NCBI GenBank assembly: GCA_964400675.1
Contig: CAYNVO010000001.1
Coordinates: 186,001-250,000, forward strand
Length of the DNA: 64,000 nucleotides
From: 9FT-COMBO-48-23 sp964400675
GTDB lineage: Bacteria > Chloroflexota > Dehalococcoidia > GIF9 > UBA5629
Direction: 5' to 3'
A model generated the notes under the pieces. That model searched no databases. It was not told the origin of the DNA and saw nothing but the letters and a program-made list of their open reading frames with translations. Below are positions 34,489 through 43,817 of this stretch, piece by piece (position 1 is the first letter of the stretch; every line of letters starts with the position of its first letter). The translations under genes were made by a program, and so were the position numbers.

Positions 34489-35268
34489 ATGAATGACTGG
34501 AATCCGCAACAATACTTGAAGTTCAAAAGTGAAAGAACACAGCCTTCGATTGACCTCGTGGCACGCATCATGGTAAATGACCCCGAGACCATTATTGACA
34601 TCGGATGCGGGCCGGGAAATAGTACTCAGATTCTACGTCGAAGATGGCCCAATGCTGATATAGTCGGCCTGGATAGTTCACAAAAAATGATAGAAAAAGC
34701 CCGTGAAGATTATCCGAGCCAGAAATGGATGGTTGGAGATGCTGCGGATTTAGATACAAGTCAGAAGTATGATATCGTTTTCTCAAATGCAACATTACAG
34801 TGGGTACCAGAACATGATGTCTTGGTACCTCGATTATTCAATAGGGTAAACAAAAACGGGGTTATGGCGGTACAAGTTCCTGCTAATAATGAATCAGCTA
34901 TACATAAGGCGCTATTAAGCGTTGCCCGGAGCCAAAAATGGAAAGGATATACCTCAGGCTGCGAAAAACTGCTGACTTATCACAATGTTGACTACTACTA
35001 TAATGTACTCGTTTCGCTGACCGATAATTTTGATATATGGGAGACGACGTACTATCACGTTCTCGAGTCTCATGCAGCCCTGCTTGAGTGGTACAGTAGC
35101 ACCGGAATGAAGCCGTTTCTTGAGAGATTGCCGGATGATGGGGCCAGGGCTGAATTTGGGAAAGAGATATTAATGAAATGTAAGTCATTTTATCCAGTTC
35201 AAACTGACGGGAAAATACTATATCCATTTAAAAGGCTGTTTTTTACGGCAAATAAATCTACTGATTAA
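34489..35268 (+). CDS. tam: Trans-aconitate 2-methyltransferase-like protein
   Basis: A 259-residue SAM-dependent methyltransferase close in length and layout to Tam. It begins MNDWNPQQYLKFKSERT, as in Tam (DWNPxxYxxFxxxRxxPAxDLLxR). Motif I is IIDIGCGPGNST, motif II is VGLDSSQKM, and FSNATLQWVPEH is the Tam-typical motif. Tam esterifies the aconitase inhibitor trans-aconitate. The ATG at 34489 has a GGAGG; the frame is open 18 codons further upstream but without support. Substrate assignment rests on family similarity. Confidence 0.85.
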   Translation: MNDWNPQQYLKFKSERTQPSIDLVARIMVNDPETIIDIGCGPGNSTQILRRRWPNADIVGLDSSQKMIEKAREDYPSQKWMVGDAADLDTSQKYDIVFSNATLQWVPEHDVLVPRLFNRVNKNGVMAVQVPANNESAIHKALLSVARSQKWKGYTSGCEKLLTYHNVDYYYNVLVSLTDNFDIWETTYYHVLESHAALLEWYSSTGMKPFLERLPDDGARAEFGKEILMKCKSFYPVQTDGKILYPFKRLFFTANKSTD

Positions 35269-35335
35269 TAAAGATTGGTGGTAATGCACCTAACACAAAT
35301 TTGCGATATCTAGCCATGAAAAGGAGGTTTGATTT

Positions 35336-35575
35336 ATGCCTCATGTAATAGTGAAGATGTATCCCGGAAGAACGGATGAACAGAAAAATAAGCTGGCTCA
35401 GGCAATTGCAGATTCAGTAGTAAAAATTGCCAGATGTGAAGACAAATCGGGTTCCGTTGCCATAGAAGAAATCGCCCCTGAGAATTGGGCTGAAACGGTC
35501 TATAGGCCGGACATAATGGAAAAAGAAGAAACACTGGTTAAGAAACCAGGTTATAATCCCTTTGAATCTCAGTGA
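35336..35575 (+). CDS. 4-oxalocrotonate tautomerase family protein (PptA-like)
   Basis: A 79-residue tautomerase. The second residue is proline (MPHVIVKMYPGRT), which after methionine removal becomes the catalytic N-terminal Pro1. The EEIAPENWAETVY segment matches the tautomerase PptA/YdcE type with its conserved tryptophan. These enzymes form small oligomers and tautomerise enol/keto acids; the substrate is unknown. Shine-Dalgarno AAAAGGAGG is very strong. It lies 67 bp after the tam-like gene and may be cotranscribed. Confidence 0.9.
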   Translation: MPHVIVKMYPGRTDEQKNKLAQAIADSVVKIARCEDKSGSVAIEEIAPENWAETVYRPDIMEKEETLVKKPGYNPFESQ

Positions 35576-35599
35576 TTCATATCCGAATAATTGTGATGT

Positions 35600-36298
35600 T
35601 CAGGTGGTTGGTTTCCTGGCTGCCAGGTTGCGTTGCATTTTTATCAGGGCTTTCTTGGTGTCGCTGGCAACGCGGGACTTGTCGCACCTTTTTATTCGAT
35701 ACTTGAATAGCCAGTAGGTGAACTCTTTCATCTCGCCCAGGGTCATAGATTTGCGCTTGGGGTACTTTTTTTCTTTTCTGAAGCTGTCGAGCAGAACCTG
35801 CTGGTTATGGCTGTAAATACGGCGGTACGCTTTATCCAGTATGTCCTCATGCTTGGTTGAGCCTGCTACCAGTCTTTCTTTTCTAATCTCGTCAACCACA
35901 GCGGCAACCAGGTTCTCCTCAACGAGCACGCCGTAGAGATAATTGAGATAAGCACGATATTTAACCGAGCCAATCAATTTCTTGAATTCCTCTCTGGTTA
36001 ACTCCAGTGGCGGCAGGTCGAAGAAAAGGAGATTAAGCCTTTCTTCTTCTGGAATAGAGCCGCTTATCTCATCGCTCAGACGCTCTGCCAGCAACAGCCA
36101 GTCGAAAGCCTCGCCATCAATCAAGTAGCGGAGATGACGTCCCTGGTAATCTTCTTCAGGGCTTTTCCACAGCTTGATAGCCTCGAGCAGAGCCATATAC
36201 CAGTGTTTGCCTTCAGTCACAGCTTGTTTGAGATGCTCGATAGCTCTGGCATCGCCCGCGGTCGCGGTCGATATCTTTTTGGCTTCTTTTTCTGACAT
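35600..36298 (-). CDS. Unknown basic helical protein in the polX operon
   Basis: A 232-residue protein I do not recognise. It is mostly helical and charged, with a notable HLRYLIDGEAFDWLLLAERL segment in the middle and a strongly basic C-terminal third (KYPKRKSMTLGEM, FKYRIKRCDKSR). It has no signal peptide or membrane helix. It starts 5 bp after the MBL hydrolase stop, so it is the last gene of an operon with polX and the hydrolase. The basic tail would suit RNA or DNA contact, but that is speculation. Confidence 0.75.
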   Translation of the reverse strand: MSEKEAKKISTATAGDARAIEHLKQAVTEGKHWYMALLEAIKLWKSPEEDYQGRHLRYLIDGEAFDWLLLAERLSDEISGSIPEEERLNLLFFDLPPLELTREEFKKLIGSVKYRAYLNYLYGVLVEENLVAAVVDEIRKERLVAGSTKHEDILDKAYRRIYSHNQQVLLDSFRKEKKYPKRKSMTLGEMKEFTYWLFKYRIKRCDKSRVASDTKKALIKMQRNLAARKPTT

Positions 36299-36303
36299 TT
36301 TAG

Positions 36304-37098
36304 TTAGCCTGTTTTAATAAAAGATTTTACCATGTTTAACGACGAGAATTGCTGCTGGGTCCATTCGGCTATAGTAGCCTCGTTGCCGAAAACCTCTTTC
36401 ACAATCTCGGTTGGAGATAAGCCTTTGTCATGCAGCTCCATGACTTGCTGCCCTAATTCCTCGAGGTATCGGATGGTCTGTTCCAGCACAGGCACCGGGT
36501 CGGTTCTCACCTTGCCCGGTGCTGGAAAGAGTATTTGCGGCTTTAAATCCTTTACTTTTTTGAGGTCGGCTATTATTTGCCGCACGTCGTCCATAGGTCG
36601 GACTACATTGGGACGGGTGCCGACAAACAGGTCCCCGGTAAAAATCCAGCCCTGTTTCCTCTCAAAAAGGCAGATGTGGTCGCGGTCGTGACCCGGAGTA
36701 TGGATTACCTCGAAGCGGAAATGATTGGTAGTAACTGCATCGCCGATTTCCTTCACCTGGCTGGGCACAGGATAGCCCCAGACCTCTTCCTGATAGGGAT
36801 AAAGCGTAGCCGGTTGATTGATTTTGTTTACCGCCAGGGGATGAGCCAGAAGCTCGACGCCGTATCTTTCTTTGAGCAGTGCGTTGGCGGCGATATGGTC
36901 TTCATGACAATGTGTGTTGACCACCGTTTTTACACCCCTGTCTTTCAAGAACTCTGTTAATTCTTCGGCAGTATAAGCCAGCCCGCTGTCTATCAGGAGG
37001 CCGTCTACCAGGTAAGTGGAGACAGTACCGCCAGGGTTGTCCGGATAGCGGCACAGCCTGATCTGGGTTACCTGTCCATATTCGGTAGTAGCAAGCAT
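36304..37098 (-). CDS. Metallo-beta-lactamase-fold hydrolase
   Basis: A 264-residue MBL-fold protein with the dinuclear metal motif VVNTHCHEDHIAAN (HxHxDH), a later HTPGHDRDH and the FTGDLF aspartate, plus a C-terminal helical region of about 60 residues typical of glyoxalase II-like and related hydrolases. Likely Zn- or Fe-dependent. Substrate unknown. It starts 2 bp after the polX stop and is 5 bp before the unknown gene, a tight three-gene unit. Confidence 0.9.
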   Translation of the reverse strand: MLATTEYGQVTQIRLCRYPDNPGGTVSTYLVDGLLIDSGLAYTAEELTEFLKDRGVKTVVNTHCHEDHIAANALLKERYGVELLAHPLAVNKINQPATLYPYQEEVWGYPVPSQVKEIGDAVTTNHFRFEVIHTPGHDRDHICLFERKQGWIFTGDLFVGTRPNVVRPMDDVRQIIADLKKVKDLKPQILFPAPGKVRTDPVPVLEQTIRYLEELGQQVMELHDKGLSPTEIVKEVFGNEATIAEWTQQQFSSLNMVKSFIKTG

Positions 37099-37100
37099 GT

Positions 37101-38822
37101 CTAATTCTTTCTCAGAAATGCCAGCATTTCTTTTGCAGGTCTGGTATTGAGTATATCTTTAGCCCGGCACCAGCCGCGGCGAGCCACGCCGACGCCGAAG
37201 CGCATAAAACCCAGATGGGCGGTGCTATGGGCATCCGTGCCCATTATTAGCTTCACTCCCAATTCCCGCGCCCGGTAGACGTGTATATCTTTCAGGTCGA
37301 GCCGGCTGGGCGTAGCGTTTATTTCCAGGGCTTTATCGTATTTGGCTGCGGCTCGGAAAACAGCTTCCATGTCAACGGCTACCGGCTCCCGCTCACCAAG
37401 CAGGCGGCAGGTGGGATGGGCGATGGCGTCAACATGCGGGTTTTCAATAGCTCCCAGGATGCGCCTGGTTATCTGCTCCTGGCTTTGTGTCATGGCTGAG
37501 TGTATGGCGGCAATCACGATGTCGAGGTCGGCTAAGAGCGCATCAGGCAGGTCTATGCTGCCATCGGCGCGTATGTCCACCTCGGTGCCGGTGAAGATGC
37601 GAATTCCTTTGAGCTGCTGGTTGAGCCGTTTTATTTCTTCAATCTGCTGTCGCAGTCGCTCCTCATTAAGTCCGTGGGCGATGCCTCTACCGGCTGAGTG
37701 GTCGGTTATTGCCAGATACTGGTAACCCATGGCTTTAGCTGCCTGAGCCATGTCTTCGATTGAACCACGCCCATCGCTCCAGTCGGTGTGGACATGTAAA
37801 TCTCCCTTTATATCCGAGAGCTCCACGAGTTTCGGGATTTTGCCCTGCTCAGCAAGGTCTATCTCGCCCTGGTCCTCCCTGATTTCCGGCGGTATGTATT
37901 GAAGACCCAGTCGGCGATAGAAAGCTTCCTCGGTGGCGAATTTCTCCAGCTTGTCGGTCTTATTGTCGGTTATGCCGTATTCGCTCAGCTTGAGCCCCTT
38001 TTTCTGCTCCCTGGTTCTCAGTGTGACGTTGTGCTCTTTGCTGCCGGTGAAATACTGGAGCAGTGAGCCGAAGGAATCATGCTCCACCATTCTCAAATCG
38101 GCTTGAAGCCCGCCGGGCAGTATGACGCTGGCTTTGGTTGGTCCTTGAGCCAGCACCTCCATCACCTGTGGCAGTTTGACGAAGGCGTCGATGACCTCCT
38201 CGGGATTATCCGCTGTGCCCATAAGGTCGATATCGCCCACCGTCTCCCTGAAGCGGCGCAGGCTGCCGGCGGCGGTCAGGTTTTTCACGCCGGGCAGAGG
38301 ATGCAGGGCTGTGAATATCTCGTCGACTACGGGCAGGGCTTCGCCTATGGGGATGCGCTGGTCTTTGCGGCGCAGGGCTTCAATCTGCTGAAGTATGTTA
38401 TCGGCTGTCTTATCGCCGAGGCGGAACAGCCCGGCAACTCGCCCCTCTTTTATAGCTTTTTCCAGTTCATCCGCTGACTTAACTCCCAGCTCGTTGGAAA
38501 GCCTGTTTGCCGTCCTGGGACCGATGCCCGGGATTTCCAGCAGTGTAGTTATGCCTTCAGGGAACTCGGACTTAAGCTCTTCGTAGACACGCAGCTTGCC
38601 GGTGTTTACCAGCTCGATGGTTTTCTTAGCTATGGCCTCGCCGACGCCGGGTATGTCTTGCAAGTCCTCGCCTTCCTGAAGCATGATTTCGATTTCCTTG
38701 GGCAGGTGCTCGATGGTGCGGGCAGCCCGCTGGTAGGCTCGAATCTTGAACACGTTCTCTCCCTTAAGCTCCAGCAGGTCAGCCATATCCTGGAATACTT
38801 TAGCGATGGCGGTGTTTTTCAT
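37101..38822 (-). CDS. polX: DNA polymerase/3'-5' exonuclease PolX
   Basis: A 573-residue family X polymerase with a C-terminal PHP domain. Order: helix-hairpin-helix repeats (IPGVGEAIAKKT at about 57 and IPGIGPRTANRL at about 98), the polymerase palm with GSLRRFRETVGDIDLMG (catalytic DxD) and ADLRMV (third aspartate), then PHP (about 335-573) with DLHVHTDWSDGRGS, ITDHS and GTDAHST metal sites. Bacterial PolX fills short gaps in base excision repair, and the PHP domain gives exonuclease or AP-site activity. Length matches. It is the first gene of the operon. Confidence 0.95.
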   Translation of the reverse strand: MKNTAIAKVFQDMADLLELKGENVFKIRAYQRAARTIEHLPKEIEIMLQEGEDLQDIPGVGEAIAKKTIELVNTGKLRVYEELKSEFPEGITTLLEIPGIGPRTANRLSNELGVKSADELEKAIKEGRVAGLFRLGDKTADNILQQIEALRRKDQRIPIGEALPVVDEIFTALHPLPGVKNLTAAGSLRRFRETVGDIDLMGTADNPEEVIDAFVKLPQVMEVLAQGPTKASVILPGGLQADLRMVEHDSFGSLLQYFTGSKEHNVTLRTREQKKGLKLSEYGITDNKTDKLEKFATEEAFYRRLGLQYIPPEIREDQGEIDLAEQGKIPKLVELSDIKGDLHVHTDWSDGRGSIEDMAQAAKAMGYQYLAITDHSAGRGIAHGLNEERLRQQIEEIKRLNQQLKGIRIFTGTEVDIRADGSIDLPDALLADLDIVIAAIHSAMTQSQEQITRRILGAIENPHVDAIAHPTCRLLGEREPVAVDMEAVFRAAAKYDKALEINATPSRLDLKDIHVYRARELGVKLIMGTDAHSTAHLGFMRFGVGVARRGWCRAKDILNTRPAKEMLAFLRKN

Positions 38823-38898
38823 TGGACCTACATCAATAGTATAGGCCGAGCGGAATTTGTGTGCAATTGAGCACTATTTATACTCAACAGGTGAGGCT

Positions 38899-39852
38899 TT
38901 AATCTTTTCTCTTATCCATTGCCAGTCGGGGTCGCCGTGGTTGAAGAAGGACTTTTTGTTTTCCTTCTTCCTTTGTTCCGCCTCTCTCATATCTAGCCCA
39001 TTTTACTGAGCGATTTTGTTCGCCTTTCTCAGTTTCGATTACGGGCTTGCGCATTATAAAGAGATATTTGAAGCCACGAAGATAGAAGTTGAACCTTCTT
39101 GCTCTATTGTGCCAAAGACCTGTATTTGAACTTTGCCCCCTTCTCACCACGCAAATGAGATCTACGGTATCGAAGTATTTGCACAGACGCTCGTGTAGTT
39201 TGAAGCCTACAGGTGTGAATCTCTTTTTTACCCATTGGTCACCAATCAACCAAGCCATTACCTTACCTGGTTTAAGGATCCTATGTATTTCGACTGCAAC
39301 TTTATCCAGCTCGTCGAAGAAACGCTCGTCCTCGCAGGAAATTTTGCCTATGCAATCAGGGTGGTCGGAATAGTTGATATTGTCAGAGTAAGGAGAATCG
39401 ATAAATACCATATCTACCGAATCCTTAGGAAGTGGTATATTCCGAGCATCATTCTGCATAACTTCAGGATGTGCCGGAGATATATCATATCCAATGACCT
39501 GTCGGCCTTCTTCTTTGCAGACGTCGATGGTTGTGCCGCTTCCTGCCATTGGGTCTAAAACTAAATCACCCGGCTGAGTGTATCGTTGTACTAGATTCCA
39601 GATTATGAAGGCGGGTGTGACACCAGCATATTTATTATTGCCTTTTGGCGTCCTACCATAGCTTTGTTTTGGATAGTCCCACAGAGTGGTGGCCTCAATT
39701 ATAAGCGTTTCATCTTTTACTTTTATTTCTTTAACGGCTTCAGATTTCTTAGCTTTTTTAGTCTTGCTAGCCTGGTAGGCAAATCCGTTTAGTGCTATGT
39801 CTTTAATGGGTGGTAGCTTAGCTTCTAGCTCTTTAGATTTTTTTTTGACCAT
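38899..39852 (-). CDS. Type II DNA methyltransferase (amino-methylating)
   Basis: A 317-residue DNA amino-methyltransferase. The SAM-binding motif I DPMAGSGTT is at 100-108, and the catalytic motif IV is DSPYSD (S153-P154-Y155), pointing to N4-cytosine or N6-adenine methylation. Motif I precedes motif IV, an order different from the common beta class. The first ~45 residues are lysine-rich. It starts 5 bp after the stop of a predicted restriction endonuclease, which identifies it as the protective half of a Type II system. Composition is more AT-rich than the flanking housekeeping genes. Confidence 0.88.
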   Translation of the reverse strand: MVKKKSKELEAKLPPIKDIALNGFAYQASKTKKAKKSEAVKEIKVKDETLIIEATTLWDYPKQSYGRTPKGNNKYAGVTPAFIIWNLVQRYTQPGDLVLDPMAGSGTTIDVCKEEGRQVIGYDISPAHPEVMQNDARNIPLPKDSVDMVFIDSPYSDNINYSDHPDCIGKISCEDERFFDELDKVAVEIHRILKPGKVMAWLIGDQWVKKRFTPVGFKLHERLCKYFDTVDLICVVRRGQSSNTGLWHNRARRFNFYLRGFKYLFIMRKPVIETEKGEQNRSVKWARYERGGTKEEGKQKVLLQPRRPRLAMDKRKD

Positions 39853-39857
39853 GCGTA

Positions 39858-40556
39858 TTATCTCTTTCGAACCATTTCTCGTAGATCATTGATAAGTTTA
39901 GGGAATGCCTTAACCTTCTCGCTCTCAGCGATGTGCCGTAGGGCGTAAGTTCCATCTAATTCGTGTTCAACGATAATTCTGTTTCGAGTAGGGTTTGTCA
40001 TGCCTTTCACTAGATCTCCATCCTCATCAGCTGTTATGAAGTAACCTTTAACGTGCATAGTTAGAGGATCATTTGCTAGCTTCAACTTCCAATATGCGGT
40101 TTGCGCGATTCTCTCCCGTAGTGTTATTTTGCATGAAATGACTCCAATGATATTGCACGTCGTGGACTCATAAATGACCAAATCTACATCAGGAAGCAAT
40201 GCCCACTCTCCATATCTTATGAGAAGGTTCCGATATACCTTGCTCAATTCTGCCGATAGTCTTTTCTTTTTTAGTGATGCACCAAGTATTATTCGAAGAT
40301 CAACAGACTCAAGTTCATCACCGATTATGTGCCAAATCATCTTCTCGAAGTTTTTACCTTTAAATGCTTTCCACGATTGCTCAGCATCCGGTGTTTTACC
40401 CGCGGCCCTTAATTTCGAAGCCTTGGGGCTTGATAGATATTCTTGTTTGTATTTTTCTCTCGCCTCTTCGAAAATCTCAGATACATGTAGATAAACTTCA
40501 TCTCCGTATGATTTCTTCTTGTCTTCGTAAATTCTTATTAAATCGTTCAGTTTCAT
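39858..40556 (-). CDS. Predicted Type II restriction endonuclease (possibly BsaWI/CCGG family)
   Basis: A 232-residue protein next to a DNA methyltransferase. It has a nuclease core PDVDLVIYE (P127-D128), then VISCKITLRERIAQTAYW with K148. Together these give a PD...S/C-x-K active site with a trailing arginine and, earlier, E76 in GKNFEKMIW. This looks like the CCGG-cutting group that includes BsaWI; the specific family and site are a guess. The ATG at 40556 follows a GGAAG; a TTG at 40571 is the other candidate. It is transcribed ahead of the methyltransferase. Confidence 0.75.
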   Translation of the reverse strand: MKLNDLIRIYEDKKKSYGDEVYLHVSEIFEEAREKYKQEYLSSPKASKLRAAGKTPDAEQSWKAFKGKNFEKMIWHIIGDELESVDLRIILGASLKKKRLSAELSKVYRNLLIRYGEWALLPDVDLVIYESTTCNIIGVISCKITLRERIAQTAYWKLKLANDPLTMHVKGYFITADEDGDLVKGMTNPTRNRIIVEHELDGTYALRHIAESEKVKAFPKLINDLREMVRKR

Positions 40557-40608
40557 TTCCGTTACTTCCAATTTGCCCGGAGGTTGTGCTCGACTGCTAA
40601 ATCTGTAC

Positions 40609-40821
40609 CTAGCGTTTGAATATCGTATGGTCTGCTACCATCTCCTCAGCCCCGTCCCAACAATTGAGATGGCAAGCATAGCGGGCACAAGAACCATCGA
40701 ATGTTAAGGTATCGTTTGATTTTGTGATGCTGCCTTCGTTTATTATAATGACAGGTTGCCCTTTTTCCATCGGTTGTTGGCATTTGTCACAGGTGGTGAC
40801 GCCTAATTTTGCTTCCATCAT
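40609..40821 (-). CDS. Small zinc-finger-like protein
   Basis: A protein of about 70 residues. CDKCQQPMEKGQPV and SCARYACHLNCW supply two cysteine pairs plus a histidine, as in a small treble-clef or LIM-like zinc site. No name can be given. It lies 52 bp upstream of the restriction endonuclease start and on the same strand, so it may lead that operon and could be a controller or simply a bystander. Three near ATG codons exist; the one at 40821 has the best spacing to GAGGGG. Confidence 0.6.
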   Translation of the reverse strand: MMEAKLGVTTCDKCQQPMEKGQPVIIINEGSITKSNDTLTFDGSCARYACHLNCWDGAEEMVADHTIFKR

Positions 40822-40911
40822 TTTCATCCCCTCTTCTTCCGAAGGATGCTTTGACTGGAGTTAGCATATCAAAACCGGTGAGATATAACAATAGTGTTTG
40901 AGGCTTGGGTG

Positions 40912-41100
40912 GAGATTCTTCAGTCGCGGGGCTTACCCTGAGCCGTATGAGATTCTTCGCTACGCTCAGAATGACAGCGGCGAGGGGCTCCCTCAGGATG
41001 ACAAAGGCGAAGGGATCAGAATGGCAAGAGCGGAGAGTGTGGAATGGTGAGGAAAAGGGACTGAGATTGCCACGTCCTTCAGTGGAAGGACTCGCAATGA
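40912..41100. repeat. Palindromic intergenic repeat, copy E (degenerate cluster)
   Basis: Several partial copies follow one another: GAGATTCTTCAGTCGCGGGG, GAGATTCTTCGCTACGCTCA with GAATGACAG, CTCAGGATGACAAAG, GATCAGAATGGCAAG and ACTCGCAATGA. They fill the gap of about 290 bp between the zinc-finger gene and secA. Nothing else was recognised there. Confidence 0.75.
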
Positions 41101-41110
41101 CTCTATCTGT

Positions 41111-43810
41111 TTATCTTCCGCAGCAATGCTTATATTTCTTGCCTGAGCCGCAGGGGCAGGGCTGGTTGCGGCCGACCTTTTTGCCGGCGGGTACGGCGGC
41201 TTTCTGGGGTTGTCTCCGGGCTGGGGCTTCTTTCCTGGTCAGGCTGGCTTTGTATATGGTGTGAACGACATCGTGTTGTATGCCGGCGGTGAGGCTTTCG
41301 AACAGGGCGTGACCCTCTTTCTTGTAGACGACTATGGGTTCAATCTGCCTCATGGCATAAAGGCTGGCTTGCTGGCGAAGATGGTCCATCTCGGTGAGAT
41401 GGTCTTTCCATAAATTGTCGAGGGCTCGGAGCATGACCAGCCTCTCCATGAGCCGCATGTCCTCGGAGCCTACATCTTTTTCTCTCTGCTCATATAGCTG
41501 CTCGGCGTACTCAATCAGCTTTTCGGTAATCTGGTCTGGTTTCAGTTTGGAAAGTGTATTGGGGTTGAGCTCGGGTGGCGGAGGCAATATAGTAGCGAGT
41601 TCTTCGATTAAGCCGGTGTAGTCTGACTCCATAAGGTCATGGCTGCATTTGGTGGCTACCAGCTTTTCGATTTCTTCCCGACCCATGGAGAGTATGTTCG
41701 CCTTGAGATCGGCGCCCTCAAGGATTTTCCTGCGCTCGTCATAGATTACCTCGCGGTGCTTGTTGACCACGTCGTCATAATCAACGAGATGTTTGCGTAT
41801 ATCGAAGTGATAGCCTTCAACCTTGACCTGGGCATTCTCTATGGCTTTGCTGACCATGGAATGTTCGATGGGTGTGTTTTCGTCGAAGCCAGCCCAGTCC
41901 ATGAAGCCTTTGACGCGGTCGCCGCCGAAGCGATGGACGACATCGTCTTCCAGGGAGACGTAGAAGCGGGAGCTGCCGGGGTCTCCCTGCCTGCCGGAGC
42001 GACCTCGGAGCTGGTTGTCGATGCGCCTGGCTTCGTGGCGCTCGGTGCCGACGACGTGCAAGCCGCCAAGCTCAACTACTCTATTGTGCTGTTCCGGCCA
42101 TTCCCGAGATTCCTTTTGCCACCTTTGGTGCTCTTTCTGCCATTCTTGTTCATCCGGGAAATCCTCGCATTTGGGTTCTTCAGGTTTTTTCCCTCCAAGT
42201 ATGATGTCAACACCACGCCCAGCCATGTTGGTAGCGACGGTTACGGCGCCCACACTTCCAGCCTGAGCGATGATGGCGGCTTCCTTTTCATGGTTTTTGG
42301 CGTTGAGCACCTGGTGAGGTATGCCTTTTCTTTTGAGCAGGTCGCTTAAAAGCTCTGATTTCTCGATGGAGACGGTGCCTACGAGAATCGGTCTGCCCTG
42401 CTGATGGAAGGCTTCAATTTCTTTGGCAACAGCTTTGAATTTTGTTTCTTCGTCCTTGTAAATCTGGTCGGGGTTATCAGCGCGAACCATCGGCTTATTG
42501 GTGGGCATGACAACCACTTCGAGCTTGTAAATCTTGTGGAACTCCTCGGCTTCGGTGGCGGCGGTGCCGGTCATGCCAGCCAGCTTCTTATACAGGCGGA
42601 AATAGTTCTGGAAGGTGATGGTGGCTAGCGTTATGCTCTCCCGCTGAATTTTGACCCTTTCCTTGGCTTCGATAGCCTGGTGCAGCCCTTCTGAGTATCT
42701 GCGACCTAACATGAGCCGTCCGGTGAACTCATCGACAATGATGACCTGCCCGTCCTTGACTACATAGTCGCGGTCTTTCTTGAACAGCACATTGGCTTTC
42801 AGAGCATTTTCCAGGTATTGGGTCAAAGTGTAGTTAGCCGGGTCATAGAGGCTGGGGGCTTTGAGCAAGCCATCACGTCGGAGCCATTTTTCCATCCTGG
42901 TCATGCCGGATTCGGTGAGGTAGGTCTGGCGCTCCTTTTCTTCGATGCTATAATCTTCATCTTTTTTGAGCTGAGGCACCAGGCGGGCAAAGACGTTGTA
43001 TTTTTCAGTGGCTTCTTCAGCGGCGCCGCTGATTATCAGCGGGGTGCGGGCTTCATCAATGAGTATGTTGTCTACCTCGTCAACGATGGCGTAGTTAAGC
43101 GGGCGCTGGACGTATTGAGACATGTCTATAGCCATGTTATCTCTGAGGTAGTCGAAACCGAACTCATTGTTGGTGCCGTAGGTGATATCGGCTCGATAAG
43201 CCTGCTGGCGACTGACGGGTCGGAAATGAGGCCAGCGGGTGTCTTTTTCATCGGTGTAATCGGGGTCATAAAGGCGAGCTGGCAGATGCTCATCGGGATT
43301 TTGTTGCGGGTATATGCTGGCAACGGTCAAGCCCAGGGCATGATATATGGGACCCATCCAGTAGGCATCGCGCCGTGCCAGATAGTCGTTGACAGTTACC
43401 AGATGACAGCCTTCGCCAGTGAGGGCGTTCAGATATAGCGGCAGGGTGGCAACCAGGGTTTTGCCCTCGCCGGTTTTCATCTCGGCGATTTTGCCCTGGT
43501 GGAGGACGATGCCGCCCATGAGCTGGACGTCGAAGTGCCGTTCGCCTATGGTGCGCCTGGCAGCTTCTCTGCAGGCAGTGAAGGCTTCAGACAATATATC
43601 ATCCAGCGTCTCGCCGTTCTTAAGCCGGGTTTTGAACTCGTCGGTTTTGGCGCGAAGCTCAGCATCGCTGAGCTTGTGGAATTCAGGTTCTAGCGAGTTT
43701 ATCTCGTCTATGATGGGTTGGAGACGCTTGAGTTCTTTTTCGTTGGAATCAGCCAGGCTACCTAGCCATACGAAGAAGCGCTTAATAAGGTTGCCTAGCC
43801 ACTTAAGCAT
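41111..43810 (-). CDS. secA: Preprotein translocase ATPase SecA
   Basis: An 899-residue SecA that drives export through SecYEG. Walker A is MKTGEGKT, and HLVTVNDYLARRDA and DEVDNILIDEARTPLIISG (DEAD-type Walker B) follow. The preprotein cross-linking domain, VATNMAGRGVDI in the second motor domain and the helical scaffold are present. The C-terminus has a full SEC-C zinc site (CPCGSGKKYKHCC) used for SecB or lipid contact. Length is within family range. The plus-strand frames over this gene are antisense shadows. prs ends 7 bp before it. Confidence 0.97.
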   Translation of the reverse strand: MLKWLGNLIKRFFVWLGSLADSNEKELKRLQPIIDEINSLEPEFHKLSDAELRAKTDEFKTRLKNGETLDDILSEAFTACREAARRTIGERHFDVQLMGGIVLHQGKIAEMKTGEGKTLVATLPLYLNALTGEGCHLVTVNDYLARRDAYWMGPIYHALGLTVASIYPQQNPDEHLPARLYDPDYTDEKDTRWPHFRPVSRQQAYRADITYGTNNEFGFDYLRDNMAIDMSQYVQRPLNYAIVDEVDNILIDEARTPLIISGAAEEATEKYNVFARLVPQLKKDEDYSIEEKERQTYLTESGMTRMEKWLRRDGLLKAPSLYDPANYTLTQYLENALKANVLFKKDRDYVVKDGQVIIVDEFTGRLMLGRRYSEGLHQAIEAKERVKIQRESITLATITFQNYFRLYKKLAGMTGTAATEAEEFHKIYKLEVVVMPTNKPMVRADNPDQIYKDEETKFKAVAKEIEAFHQQGRPILVGTVSIEKSELLSDLLKRKGIPHQVLNAKNHEKEAAIIAQAGSVGAVTVATNMAGRGVDIILGGKKPEEPKCEDFPDEQEWQKEHQRWQKESREWPEQHNRVVELGGLHVVGTERHEARRIDNQLRGRSGRQGDPGSSRFYVSLEDDVVHRFGGDRVKGFMDWAGFDENTPIEHSMVSKAIENAQVKVEGYHFDIRKHLVDYDDVVNKHREVIYDERRKILEGADLKANILSMGREEIEKLVATKCSHDLMESDYTGLIEELATILPPPPELNPNTLSKLKPDQITEKLIEYAEQLYEQREKDVGSEDMRLMERLVMLRALDNLWKDHLTEMDHLRQQASLYAMRQIEPIVVYKKEGHALFESLTAGIQHDVVHTIYKASLTRKEAPARRQPQKAAVPAGKKVGRNQPCPCGSGKKYKHCCGR

Positions 43811-43817
43811 AATTTTT

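Noticed and set aside
41639..42349. Long plus-strand open frame (236 codons) opposite secA, and others at 42818-43438 and 43419-43994
   Set aside because: They lie entirely or mostly antisense to the well-supported secA gene, have no ribosome site and no recognisable protein pattern; they are shadow frames.
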